A stretch of DNA of 64,000 nucleotides, taken from the NCBI GenBank assembly GCA_013397935.1, contig VZRN01002232.1, forward strand, positions 1,041,457 through 1,105,456, read 5' to 3'. Positions 21,351 to 33,730 of this stretch are shown in pieces. The notes below the pieces were generated by a model, which was given only the letters and a program-made list of their open reading frames with translations, was not told the DNA's origin and did not search any database. Both the position numbers and the translations under genes were made by a program. The DNA is from Dasyornis broadbenti. Its lineage: Eukaryota; Chordata; Aves; Passeriformes; Dasyornithidae. The number at the start of each line of letters is the position of its first letter. Within the stretch, counting starts at the first letter, position 1.

Positions 21351-24300
21351 GAATTCAACACACAGAGAGTAACAAATGCAATCCCAAAAGCTCCTTCTTT
21401 CAAGCTTGTGAAAGAAATTATTCTATAGCTGATTCCTAGAGCAGTAAGAAAGGTTATTTTGCTCCTTTTAATGTTCATTTCCCTAAAGATTCTGTTGCTT
21501 TTTATGTGATATGGTATTTGAAGTCTGACCAATGCTTCAATGAACACAGCCTTGCAAATGAATTGGTCAAAAACTTAATTTCTACCATTTAATTAATTTG
21601 AAAAAATAATTTAAAAAAAATATCCCCAAACCAAAAAAAAAAAAAAAAAAGCAAACCTCCAATAAAGGACCTAGGCACTTAAATCAGAATGGAAACAGGA
21701 CTGAGGTGCCTGACAATAAAGTTGCAATCAAAAAAAATTGCTCCGTTTTTCCATCCTGCTAAGTTCACTGACTATCAGATTTATAAATTCTTGCTCTGTG
21801 CAGACACAGGGCCTGATCTCTTAGACATTGTCAGAATAAATGAATCAGACATCAATAGAATAATTCCATTTTAAAACAAAATTAGATGAGGGTAGATAGA
21901 TGGCTTTCACTCCCACCTCTCCTCTCCTTCACGCTGGGCAGCAGTCTAGTAGTATGAGTACTCAGCCAGGAATACAAGTACTATACAACATCAAACACTG
22001 AACCTAAGTCTCTCTAATCCCTGCTGAGTGCCCAAACAATTATTACAGGGTGAGGATTCCTTTTGTGCTTGATTTCCAGCCCCATTAATCTTGCATCCTT
22101 TGCTGACTGCAGCAGAGATCAACAGAGGGGTACTTGTGTTTCTTTATTTGGCCACATTTCAAAACAGAAGCCTGGGCCTTCTGAACCAAAACAAGCTCTT
22201 ATCTCAGGACTGATTTTTGCAATGTGGATCTTTAATCACCTCTCTATAAATGCAAGCACAGAATTTTACGCTTAGTAAAATTAATATACTCAGCACTGTA
22301 TTTACGCTTCAGAGAAAGGCAAAAGTAGCACCTCCCTCTTCTCTCTTTTCCCTCACCTCATAATTTTCCTTCAGTGTTCCATGCATTCAGAGGCTGAGCC
22401 ACACAACTGGCTGTAGACAGATGTGTCCTTGCTTTGCCTGTTCTGTGAGATGCTGTCTAGAATCTTTATTAGTTCAAGCCCCTTGCAATGCGGGTGTGGC
22501 TGAGTGCGCCCTGGACGGATGTGACACAGTCGGAGTCATCTAATGTCAGAGAGAACGTATCTTCAGCCTGGTGACCAAAGTAGGAGCTGCCTAAGTGCCC
22601 AGAGAGACTTTGCAGGCAGGCTGCCTGCTGAGTTCATGAAGCCTAGGCTCCATCCTGGGCACCAAACCCCTAAAATTTAGAAGCTACAAAGTCTTCATTA
22701 GGTTTGGGCGATGTTAGACACCACTAAAATCTTCCATAATTTTCCAAGCACTCCTCAACTTATTTAAGAGGGATGCTGCAGTATCTTCATTGTAAGCTAT
22801 AGTCTACCACAAGCTGGGCAGTTTTTCCTAATTCCTGGATTTAGCACCTTAGCCATGAAAAATTAATAATTTTACTCAGCGCTGACATTTCTCCTATCCT
22901 GGTGCATGAGCCCGTGATGTACCGGCTGATGTACCAGGAGACACACATCACAGCCAATGCAAGGACGCAGCAGAGGCCTCGGTGATGTGCAGTGATGAGG
23001 AAAGCTTCGGGATGGGATTCTGCTTTGAACACGATGCTGTGGCTTCTCTTCTGCCAGACACAGCTGATTGGCAGATGTGGCCAAACAACCATATCTTGTA
23101 CAAGAAGTTGTGGAGTAGAGAAGAGGATGTGGTGCTGCCCTGTGAATGCATAAGGCAGATCTAGATGGGGAAGAGAAGGAGGTGAAGATAGAAGCATTGG
23201 CTTTGTCCCAGGAGAACCAGCATTTCTGCACTTGCAGGAGGGGAGAAAGAAAGGGTGATTTTTTTCCTTAGGTCAATGTAAACTCTTGGTCTTTGGGTCA
23301 CAATATCAAGTTTTTCTTTTTCTTTTTTTTTAAAATCATGGTAACTTTCAGATTTCTTGATGAAGTATAATCTACATATACTTTTTTCTCTTTTTTTTTT
23401 TGCCGTACAGAAAATCTTTAAGATCATCATTCCATGGCATAGTTTTATCTCCAGTGCAAGTGATATACTTCCCTCTTGACTAGAAAAGGTCTACCTATAT
23501 CTAAATTTAAAAAAAAATACTTCAGTACAGAGCATTTTCCCAGCTGTTAATTTGGCTGTTTTATTCTGGATTCTTTCATTGTCCCTTTCTTCAGTGATTC
23601 ATAAAATACAAGAAATGAAATTTAGCTAAAATACTGGAATAAACTCATATTCTTGCAAACACTACTACACAATTGTCTTTGTAGGTGTATTTGGGAACAC
23701 AACATTGCTGTAGAATTCCATGCTTGTAAGACTTAGAACTACCCAGTGTGTTCCCCATAGCTATGCCAACAACATGATTTTGCCAGTTACAATCCTGGTA
23801 CTTATTCTAAACACCAAACATGGTTGTGAATCCTACAAAATATTTGAGGAGCTCACAGCCCAAAGCAGTACAGCTGCAGCCGTATGTGTCCTATCATAAG
23901 AAACAAGAAGGGAAAACGAGTTTTGCAGCTTAAATCAGGAATGTCAGACTGTCAACAATGATCCCACACTCTTGCAGATTCCATGTTCCCCAGCACACAT
24001 CAGGTAGTCTGTGTCATGTCCCTTCAGAAGACTGCAAAACTACAGCTGCATTAGTAGGTTTTATACCTGTTTAGAGAAGTTTAGCCCCACTGCCTAGACT
24101 GGAGAAGGAAACATATTCTTTATTTTCAAGGAAGGTCATAAGGCTTATGCAAAAGATTAAGGAAAACTTTTAAGGAGCCTTAAAACAAAAGATACTTCTG
24201 TAGAGAAACAACCAGAAAGTTGTAATTGAGATCTTCCTTGCTTTACAGGCTTAGGAATTGGCAGCACGTGGCTGCTTTGCTTTCTAGGTTTGAACATGGA

Positions 24301-24425
24301 AGCGTTTCGATACATGCTGGAGTTCACTCACTATGACTTAGATTTGCTACAAACCTTGGAGGTTATTACAGAGCCTCTATCTTTCGAGTAAATATTTTAA
24401 AAGTAACAAATTGTAAGAAAATTAA
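21351..24425. other. Non-coding stretch
   Basis: AT-rich, with a 17-base poly(A) at 21634-21650 and T-rich tracts at 23308-23333 and 23387-23401. At 22841-23231 open frames of 118-119 codons on the minus strand and 60 codons on the plus strand overlap, and none matches a family that I know. No transposon is recognised. Confidence 0.4.
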
Positions 24426-24450
24426 AATCTCAATTTAGGAAATTGAGATT
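24426..24450. repeat. Perfect 11-bp hairpin with 3-base loop
   Basis: AATCTCAATTT, then AGG, then the exact reverse complement AAATTGAGATT. No downstream T-run or gene context that would make it a terminator in this vertebrate DNA. It is short and AT-rich, and may be chance. Confidence 0.85.
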
Positions 24451-24777
24451 GTTTTTATAACGCTTTTCTTATTTGATGGCATAGTTCATGGGGGGAACAA
24501 TGATCCAACACTGTAAAATTGGATTAATTTAAGATCTACTATATACAGCTAGAGCACATTATCCCATAGTCCAAGGGTCACATGTTTCTTAACACTTACA
24601 ATAAACTTTACTATTTTACACCTAACTGAATGCCCATCATCAGCTTTTCAATCAAAGGGAAACCTGGTAACAATCTTAACTGTACAGGGCAGCAGAGAGT
24701 ATCCTCAAGTGTGGCTCAAGAGCGAAAAATATGGTTTTTCTCTTAAGTCATGATAAGTTGATTACTTATAAAAGGAA

Positions 24778-24922
24778 GAACTTCTCTGGAAGAGTTTAAG
24801 GCCAGGCTGTACTTTGAGCAGCTTGGTCTAACAGAAGATGTCTCTGCCCATGGTAGGGGCTTTGGAACCAAACAACATTGTAGGTGCCTTCCAACCCAAA
24901 CCATTCTATGATTCCATGATTC
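24778..24922 (+). mobile_element. CR1 LINE 3' end fragment
   Basis: Plus-strand CR1 tail. AGAGTTTAAGGCCAGGCTGT is the end of ORF2, followed by the 3' UTR landmarks CTCTGCCCATGGTAGGGGC and CCTTCCAACCCAAACCATTC, and it ends in the CR1-type terminal repeat TCTATGATTCCATGATTC. Only about 145 bases remain, a strongly 5'-truncated copy. Confidence 0.9.
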
Positions 24923-25239
24923 AACTTCCATGCAAATTCTTATACTAAAGAGCTTGCTCATTAACAAATTTCTACACATCTGAGTTCCTAAGTACACTCA
25001 TTACAGGCAGAGTGAATGCAGATATATTAGTGGATATCGTAGCCTCTAGGTTATCAGCTGCAAAGCTGGAATGTCACAAGCACACTAGGCTGGTTGCATA
25101 TGCAGGACTTGACAGACCTCTGAGCACAGTGGTAGCAGGAAAAGATAAATATTAGAATCAAAGAGAAGATAAAACTTCTGTTTCATAAGGTTTTCAGTGT
25201 ATTCCCTTCATGAACGTCCAGAAAGGCTCACAAATTAAA

Positions 25240-25920
25240 ACAAAATGCATAAATGAAATCCTAAAAAAAATGTATTATGGTCACAACATTAAAAATAAGT
25301 AATTTTATTCTTTTTAACTTTGACTTGTCAGATATAGTCTATATATACTAACTAAAAGAGAAATAAAGTAATTTCACCATAAAATCATTAAATATCTTTG
25401 CTCGAGAACTGTTGAAATGGTACATTCCAGTATTTTCAAACTTTCATAATTTCATTTTCTCAAAACAAATGTTAATTAAAATAGTTTTGTATAGGTTTCA
25501 CTTTGGTAAATATATTATATATTAATGTGATTAGCATTTTAATTTAAACTTAGTACGTATTCCCAAAAATTTTCTTTATTCAATGTACCTTTTTTTGAAG
25601 AGGAAATGCTTTCATATTGAATACAGATTTTTTCATCTTTGGCCTTTCACAATTATAAAAAAAGGGTATACATTTTTAATTAAATATCTTTCCACCAAAG
25701 TGATTCTTTTCCTGAAAAACATATGCTTTTTTGTTTTTTTTTTTTAGGAGTCCAAAACACCTAAAATATTTGCCAAAATAATATATTTTAATGAAAAAAT
25801 TATGTCGTGGAAAAAACATCTTCCATTTGAAAACAAAAATTAAAAATGCTCTCCATAAGATTACCAAATTTTAGATCAGAAATAAATTTAAAAATAGGAA
25901 TGGTATTGATTTTTGTATGT
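25240..25920. other. Very AT-rich segment, possible matrix-attachment region
   Basis: The most AT-rich long stretch in the window, with many A and T runs and TATATTATATATTAATG near 25510. Such DNA unwinds easily and can act as a scaffold/matrix attachment region, but there is no specific motif to prove it. It contains no gene. Confidence 0.4.
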
Positions 25921-27776
25921 GCATGATGAAAGGACAGATGCAAAAGTTTCTACTTGGATTTCTTAATGTACTTGGGGGTGAGCATTGAGTCACCAGGGGA
26001 TTATTACTCATCAAGGAGCCAACATACAAAACACAGAGTGAATGAATGGTTGTCTGTTATGGCTGCATAACGTACAAATATTACAAAGCCAATACTCTGA
26101 CCCTAGACTGGATTTTCCTGATGTTTAGGTCTCTCTATTTTATGGGAAAGTACCACCACACTGCAAAGTAAAATGGGCCTCACCACAAAAAAGAAGGGAT
26201 CTGTAATGCTGGAGTCTGCTGCTCAAGACAGGATCGGTAACTTGGACAAAAAACTGTCTATAAGGTCAGGACACACAGCCATTCCTCAAGTTAAAAAAAC
26301 TTAAAGAAGTTGTTGACTGAAAGTATAAGAAATTATTTTGATACTGAAGTACAAGTATAGTTAATCCAAACACCACAGAAGGAATGCAGTGGGCTTTGGA
26401 ATCCAACTTGAAAACTCAAATGGAGCCCAAGTTACTTCTTGCACATCTGCTCACATTCAGCTTGACAGGTCTTTTCACGAAGTCGTGCCCTGTCTTCTGC
26501 TCGTGTTGTTTAAGACTGAACAAGGCTCATGTTTGACAGCTGCAAAGGGTGTGATGGAGCTCAGCAAAGTTGTCAGAGCTTTCTTCAAAGGTGAGTATGT
26601 TACTATTGCCTGTGATGGGCTCTCCCATGATACAGCACAGCTTCTCCTTCACAGTCTCACTGCTATTCTGTACCCCTTGCTGCTGGATCTCTGCTTCATG
26701 TCTCAATCCACAAGTTCAATAGTTTTGGAAGGGAACTCCCAGCTGAAAAAGAAGAATTTGGAAATATTCTTTTCTTGCCTGGAGAGCAGGAAAATTCACT
26801 CAGGGCCAAAACATCATCTAACATGATGCATCAAACAGAAAACGGATAAGAAGTGCTCGTTCATATTTAATTGTAAACACCTAACATGCAGAGGTTATTC
26901 TAACATTAAAAAAAAAGGTGACTCTTCAGGATACCTGACAAAATATAATGAAATCATAGATTGTAGTTAATGACTCACAAAAATTTCCTTACCAGATCAC
27001 TTCTACCAGTATTTTTAGACACATTGCTAAATGATCAGTAACAGGCAGCATTTTCCTGGTGTGAATTAAAGTTCTCTCAAAGAACAACTTCAATAAGGAT
27101 TAAAGCCATATCTTCAGCACAAGCGGCTGGTTTTAATGACTTTTTCATGTTGTAAAATCCAGTCTACAACCAGATGTTCTTTGCTATTCCAAATACCTGT
27201 TGAAATTTATCCCTTCACACACCAATGAAACAGAGAACCCAACGAAGCAAAAAGCAAAAGAAAATACAAGTTGGACAACGACTCCTGGTACCTCTTGACT
27301 CTGAATACCACCTACTAACAGAAGAAAATCTGTTGCTTTTCTGAACCTTTTCTGTGGAAGTTTCTTACTCCTAGATTCTGCAACTCTTGTATTAGTCAGG
27401 GTTACCAAGCCACAGGATACAGATCCTTCAGAGGAGGATATTTCTCACACAACTGAACACTTCCTTCTGAGCTCATGTATGTGCAGAGCAGAGCCAAGAG
27501 AAGATGCCATTGCCAATACCAAAGCAGCCCTAGCAGAGTGTGAAACTGAGGTGAAACTCATGAGGAAACACAGGCCACTGTTTCAGCTGTGTGGATCTTG
27601 TGGAAACAAGCGCCAGTGCTAGCACTGCTGTTCTCACTGTGGAGAATCCTCTTCCCTTGCCCTGGTAGGCCATTCCATGCCTTTGTCATTCCTTCCATTG
27701 TGCCAGCATGAGAGTTTGTACAGCTGAACAATGACTCAGTGTGGGGAACTGATCCAACTGAAAATTGATTTTTTAA
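25921..27776. other. Non-coding stretch with one 145-codon open frame
   Basis: Mixed sequence. A plus-strand frame at 26389-26826 (145 codons) is long for this composition. It has a leucine-rich middle (around residues 84-102) but no domain, signal peptide or family that I recognise. No repeat is recognised. Confidence 0.35.
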
Positions 27777-27778
27777 AA

Positions 27779-27803
27779 TTTTTTTTTCCTTTTTTTTTTT
27801 TTT
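27779..27803. repeat. Poly(T) tract with acceptor-like end
   Basis: T runs at 27779-27787 and 27790-27803 are interrupted by CC and followed by CTGGCAG at 27804-27810. This resembles a strong polypyrimidine tract plus AG splice acceptor on the plus strand. Simple T-runs ending near AG are common, so the resemblance alone is weak. Confidence 0.8.
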
Positions 27804-27895
27804 CTGGCAGTGTTACTCCTACCCTCTCAACTCTGGTTCACTCTGTGGTCACAAGAAAACTTGTTCCAGCAAAAGTAAAGGCTCAGCAAAAAGAA

Positions 27896-30800
27896 GTAAG
27901 TTCCACTGCACTGGAAGTGCTGGATTTTATTAAGTGAAAATGATCCTATGGAGCTCTAGAAGACTACTCCCAGCTACAAAACTAAATTGCTGTACGGTGC
28001 ATGGCAAGTTGCTCCAAGTCTCTCTCATCTCAATTTCAGTCTATTTAGTCTATATGTTCTTCAAAGCAGAAATGTTTTGCTTACTATGTATTCATGTAAT
28101 TAATTCCTAGTCTATGTTGGGGAATGGCTGTAAGAAAAAGAAATAAGAATAATGATTTCTAATGGAAAAAAGCAGTTTCCTTTTAAGGGATTCATGTTAG
28201 CTAATGGAAGTACAAACAAATAATCACCTCCTGCACTTCAGACCTATACTGAAAACTGCAGAATGTGATATTCTGTTTATCAATGAGATCAAATTTATTT
28301 ATGAAGCCAAAAAACTCCTGTGAAAGATATCTACCTAATAAAGGAATTTGCATTATATACAAACTCTTTAAAGATAACATTCTATTTGTCATTTGAAATG
28401 CTACTGGCTTTTTTTTCATGTTCATAAGATAAATAATCTAACCTTCTTTTTCTGCATTTTAATTGTTTGGGCTATCTGGATATATATTTAGTCATAAAAT
28501 TACTAAAATGGTTCTTTGATGTTATCTGGGGGGAGGAAGAAGGAGATACAATTTTCAGATTATTTTTATAACCCTTATATTAGTGTATCAGAACAGTGAA
28601 TGATTATACCTGAGACAAGGTAGTTGTTTCACACATGAAGAAGATTTAACAAGGGGCTCCTAGGACATCCCTTGGATTCTCTTTGACGTTTCATCACCTT
28701 AAAGACTTCAGCGGGGCTGTTAGGGCTCAAGGCTTTGCTTCTGCACCAAGACCTTTCCCTGGGTCCATAATTCTGTTTGACTTTGCCACAAACAGGTCTG
28801 ATGGAGAAACACTGTGATAGTTGTTAATATTCCCCTTGAAAATGCACAAGGTTGTCTATTCCAGATTTTTCTCCACACTTCTCTGCTTACTGGTGTACAT
28901 TTCACAAAAGGGAGGATCTCTGCACATTAGCAGTGGTTACCCTGGTGATAGAGACACAGTTCAGCCAACATCTCTACCCTCACGACTACTGACGGAGATA
29001 AGCAAGGATGGCATTGGTAGGAAACAGCACTGTAGGACAAGCCATGGAGACATCGTTATCCTCTCACTGATTTAAATTAATAGTAACAGTGCTGAGTGTG
29101 ATGTAATTTCCATAAGCAAGAGCAGCTTCCTTACTTCAGGGACTCTGTAGGCTATATTTTTCATCGTTAACTCAAGTGCTAATGATTTTTAAAAATCATT
29201 TTTGCTTTGCTAGTGTCTCAGTAGGAGTTTAAGAAGTCAGTTGCAGCCAATTGTACTTTCTTCTTTCTCTAAAGGGGATAAAGCTTTCAAACTATTTGAA
29301 TAAACTGTGATTACATCTTCATTTGTCAGTAATGGGATTACCACGCTGATAAAAGAGACTTCAGACAAACATACATGTTTAAGATTGGTGTAAATTACCC
29401 AAGAGGGTCGGGAAAATCCTTTGGGCTCCTTAAGGCCCATCCCTCCCTCTTTGAAAGTTGGCTGGCACCAAGAGTCCTGAATAGGCTGGGACCAGCTGAC
29501 CATTCCCTGCTGGGGGTTGTGGCTGTTTTCCTGCGCACAAGCTCGCTGAACTGGAAAATACAATTATGCACATCCAAGTACACAGTTAGTTTTTTGACTA
29601 TAGCTAACAAGCTAAAGATTTTTCAACTAATTGATTTTATCTCTAGATGAAGAAGATGTCATAAATCTCAGTCAGCTAATAACGATTAAGAGATAAAAGC
29701 AACCTGAGAAAAATATAAATGCTGTTGTTGCTAAATGCCGATGGACTCCATGGTGAGATAATCTTTTTAACATGGCGACCCATCCCACATACAAAATGTT
29801 TGCCCAAAGATCCGCTTGTGAAAGAGAACAAATGGGAAATCTGAAAGCAACCAGGAAAGATATGAGTGAGAAATGAAACGCAGATTCAAATCCTGTTAGG
29901 GCTAAAGAAAAAGAAAGGCTGGAAAATAATCCTACTTTGAGTATCTATAATGAACTGCATATTACGATACAGAGGGATTGCTCAGGAGGATTCTAAAATC
30001 TGTAGAGAGCTAGCATAGGAATTAGTTAACTCTGTAGTTGTCTTCAACTTTATAAGGTCTCGATTCTGCCATCCATGTACCTTTTCAGTGGATTTTACTT
30101 GTATTGGCACCAGTGGGATTCCTTGTTCGGCTGAATGTATGGGCTGCAAAGCTGGGTGTTTATATTGGAAATTGAGAAATATAATTTGAGTATGTGGGTT
30201 AATCTAGTGGGAAATAACTTCACGGAATTACATCAGAATTACATATGCAAAACTCAGGGAAAAAAGAAAAAGAAAAGGTATGGTTTGGACAATTGCTATA
30301 TATAATACACAGCTTTGAATAACTAGCCAAAACACATGATGTGGTAAGATTGAATAAAGATTTGCTGATGGCTCTTTTTACATCTGACGTATTTTCTTGA
30401 ATACATTATACTTCTTCGTGGGAATTCATCAAAGTAGTCAAAATTTCCTACTACAATACAACACAACTTCTGTTTTCCTATTATTGTGTTGCAAGATGTA
30501 ATATAGCAAGCTCCCGATTAAGCTGCAGAATTTAAAGAATGTTTCATTCTGGGGAAAAGAAAGTCTGTGATGAATTTTTTCTCTCAAAGTTTCAGAATGT
30601 TCTGGAGAATGGATTTCCATTACTTTGATCACATTCAAAAGCAGAATATATTTACAAATTAGGAAACTAAATGTGTGAGAACTAAAGCTAGGTTTTGCTG
30701 ATCAAGAAAAGTTTATCTTCTTTCTAAAGGCTTTCAAAGATTGCACTACATGTATGGATAAGAAACAAAAGCAATTACCTGCCATAGTTTCAACCTTGTT

Positions 30801-31240
30801 GTTGCTAAACATTCTTCCTTTGCAATAAGTGAAATGAATGACTTTGTGTTTTAAGAAAAAAATGACAGTTGATATTATGATGATTCCTGTGTTTATTATG
30901 CAGGAAAAATAAAGCCATCATGCCAAGATATAAGCAAAACTAGATAAATGAAAACCTTGTGACAAAGATCCCAGCATCTATCGAGGCAGGATCCAACAAT
31001 TACCTAGAATAAATAATGAGGAGTAGCATGACTAAAACGAATCTCTTCAGTCTCTCCCGAGGACTTCCTTAGTTGCCAGTCACCAGTTTCCCTGTGATCT
31101 TGCCAGAAGAAGCAAGTTTTGAGCCTTTCGATGTGTTCTGTGCATAAATGATGCTATGGAAGAAAATAATCACATGCAACACTGAGAAGGGGCTGAGCCA
31201 TCAGAGCTGATCACTAGCAGTGTAATAAAGCTGTATATAA
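27896..31240. other. Non-coding stretch
   Basis: AT-rich. It contains a perfect 20-base palindrome at 29181-29200 and open frames of up to 108 codons at 29237-29650 on both strands, without a family. A stretch at 30060-30125 (GATTCTGCCATCCATGTACC and TTTCAGTGGATTTTACTTG) faintly resembles the ancient amniote repeat tail, too weak to call. Confidence 0.4.
29181..29200. repeat. Perfect 20-base palindrome
   Basis: AATGATTTTTAAAAATCATT is its own reverse complement. In AT-rich DNA such a palindrome is only mildly unexpected. It could bind a homodimer, or be chance. Confidence 0.95.
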
Positions 31241-32140
31241 CACGTGGGAAGAGAAGAAGAATTCAAAGGGAGAGACCAAATGCTCAGAATGTAATGCTAA
31301 ACATATTTACAGTTATAAAGAAACCATCTGGACAGATATGAGCGCATGATGGAGACACCAAGGAAGCCATAAATGAGAAGACTACAGTCATGGGGTTCCT
31401 GTGGTTGATTTTGGAAGAAGAAAAGCAAAAATCCAGAGGAAGAAGAACAAGGTTTTGAAATGTGAAAGATGAAAAGTCGAAGTCAAGAATCGTTTTCCAG
31501 GAAGGAAATGGAATTCCAGTTGGCATCCATTTATACCAAAAAAAAAAAAAAGAAAAGGAAACCTCTTAACATTCTGACAAGCATTAACAACTTGACAAGT
31601 GACAGGTTTTAATATATCTTATTTAAATGAACACACAGACTAAGTATAGATGAAAACCTATTGAGGATATTGGTGAAAGTAACGGACAAAACCACTTTTT
31701 TAGAGTGTTTGCCACAGTAAGGGTAGTAGAAAACCACAACATAAGAAGATGATGTTGTGGGATCAAAAAGTTGAAAGAAAGCAAAAGAGAGCTCTGTCAA
31801 GTGGTACAAAAATTAAACCACTTAACTAAAGAAAAAGAACAACATTGCAGGAGAGAGAATAGAAAAGGATAAGAGACTTAGTCATAACTGAAGGAAGTAG
31901 TGAGTCTGACAGAAAAGTAATAGAAGGATATTGTCAATGGCTCAGTAAAAAGCTGAGAGACAGGCAAACAGTGAGTTGGCAGGGAAATTAATGAGACAGT
32001 GCTCAGTAACGCAACAAGCTAAGCTTTAAAATAAGGCAATATAGCTGTTGAAAGGATTGCCAGGCAACAGGAGCAGTGAACTAATGAGAGTCAGTAGGCA
32101 AATGAAGAAGAGATGATTCTGGAACAGTGAAATTCAGAGC
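31241..32140 (+). other. Purine-skewed non-coding segment
   Basis: The plus strand is noticeably rich in A and G (roughly two thirds by eye over 31800-32100) and includes an A-run at 31538-31551 followed by AGAAAAGGAAA. Open frames are short. The asymmetry could mark an old retroposed transcript, a transcribed strand or an unrecognised repeat. No family is identified. Confidence 0.35.
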
Positions 32141-33600
32141 TCTAGAGTTCTCAAATTATGTCAGAACTTGTGGGTGCCAGCAGTGATCCAAGGTCATGAT
32201 GTGAGTAGAGGGTGTCCTCCTTTCCCAAACCTTCTCACTCCTGTTGCCTGTACTGCCTGATGTCTGCCTTTGACTCTAAGCACTAAAACGTCAGAAATCT
32301 CAAAAAGAACTCCTTTTCTATTCAAGCCATTCTTTCCCCCTTCCTCACCCCATTTCTAATATATTCTGTATCGAGAAAAGCCCCAAGGAAGGATATGTCT
32401 GATGTTCTTTGAATGCAGTAAATGCAAGTTCTAAAATCAAGACCCATCTGCCCGGGGTTTTCTTCCATTACCTACATGCCAATTATATAAATTTATATAT
32501 TTATATTTTTTCCCCTTCCTGTTGGAGACTTCTTTCCCTGCTAACAATGGAACCATATCCTTCTGAATAGTTCAGCAATCACTTGTTGGAGAGAGGATTA
32601 GCCAGGTTTCTAATTCAAGGCACTGTTTTACAGGAGTCATTAATCATAAATCATCATGGTGTCATGTTAGAAGGAGACACCAAGAACATCAACTATAGAG
32701 AGAAATTCTTTTCTCTATCTATGCAATGGCCTGAGTTTCACCTATATTGAACACCCAGCAGCTTCTTAATAAATGTAATAACTTAAATATATTATTACAA
32801 ACTGCCAAAACCTCAAGAATTTTGGAAATTCTATCCTAAGGAGTAATCTAAGAGAGTTAAAAGTCCAAGACTCATGGTTTCCAATTAGACTTACACTCTT
32901 ATTTCCTTTGTGTACATTTAGAAATCCTATTCACAGAGACTTTGATAAAAAAAATTGGTCCTGATTCTCAAATGTATTTCTAAGTTCTTGTGATTTCAAA
33001 GGGAGCTAAGCACAAAAAACCTTGGAGGATTAGCTTACTGGTATATAAGAGCAGCCCAAGTCAAAGTTACTCCAGGCTTTACTGGAAAAACACAGACTTT
33101 AAAACCTGAGAGCTGATAAACATCACAGCAAGTAGTAGCAGCACACTTTGTGTGAAGCTGCACTTAGTGACCAGACACTGTAACAGCTGCAATTTCTGGG
33201 CAATTTGAAGGTGCGATATTGAAGCATCAAACACAACATCCATTGTGGAGAGGGATGTATCAAAAAGAAAATGTAGTAAATACTCTATGGAACACACAAG
33301 CTGGGAACAACTGCAGATTACTTATCCAAAAGCAGTAGGATATCTTACAGAGCATTTTTAATGTGGATTGGAAATGGTAGCTATGGCCACTCAATCAAGG
33401 GCAGTAACATTATCTCTGCTTTTACATTCAATTGTTTCTCACAGTCTAAAAGATTTCTCAGACTTCAGTTCTCCGTGGGGAATAAAATTCTGTCCCTGAA
33501 GATGTGAAACCCAGAAATTAATTCCGTACTCCCTTATATATGTTTTCAGTGACTTTTATTAAGACTGTTTGGATGATCCCTATTATTACAATCTGTAAGA
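32141..33600. other. Non-coding stretch
   Basis: AT-rich with a TATA-like run at 32484-32510 (AATTTATATATTTATATTT). Only short open frames. Nothing else supportable is seen. Confidence 0.45.
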
Positions 33601-33609
33601 ATAACACTA

Positions 33610-33730
33610 AATTTTCCAATTTAAAAATCACAGAACTGAAGTGGAGGGATGAGAAGTGGGGTGTCTCATATCATAACATAGAGTCTGTTTCCAAGACTCT
33701 AAATCCAAGATAAGTGCTCTAACCCTGTGG
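33610..33730 (+). repeat. Probable ancient MIR/L2-like repeat remnant
   Basis: CAGAACTGAAGTGGAGGGAT, then CATAGAGTCTGTTTCCAAGA and AAGTGCTCTAACCCTGTGG, follows the end of the same ancient repeat type (aactgag... agtctgtggc... gtgctctaaccactagacc). It is eroded and the boundaries are approximate. Confidence 0.4.

Noticed and set aside
22841..23231. Minus-strand frames of 118-119 codons
   Set aside because: Two shifted frames of almost equal length plus a plus-strand frame cover the same bases. No recognisable protein.
31180..31260. Possible LTR signature (AATAAAGCTGTATATAAC) near 31223
   Set aside because: No TG...CA ends, paired LTR, primer-binding site or retroviral frames could be found.
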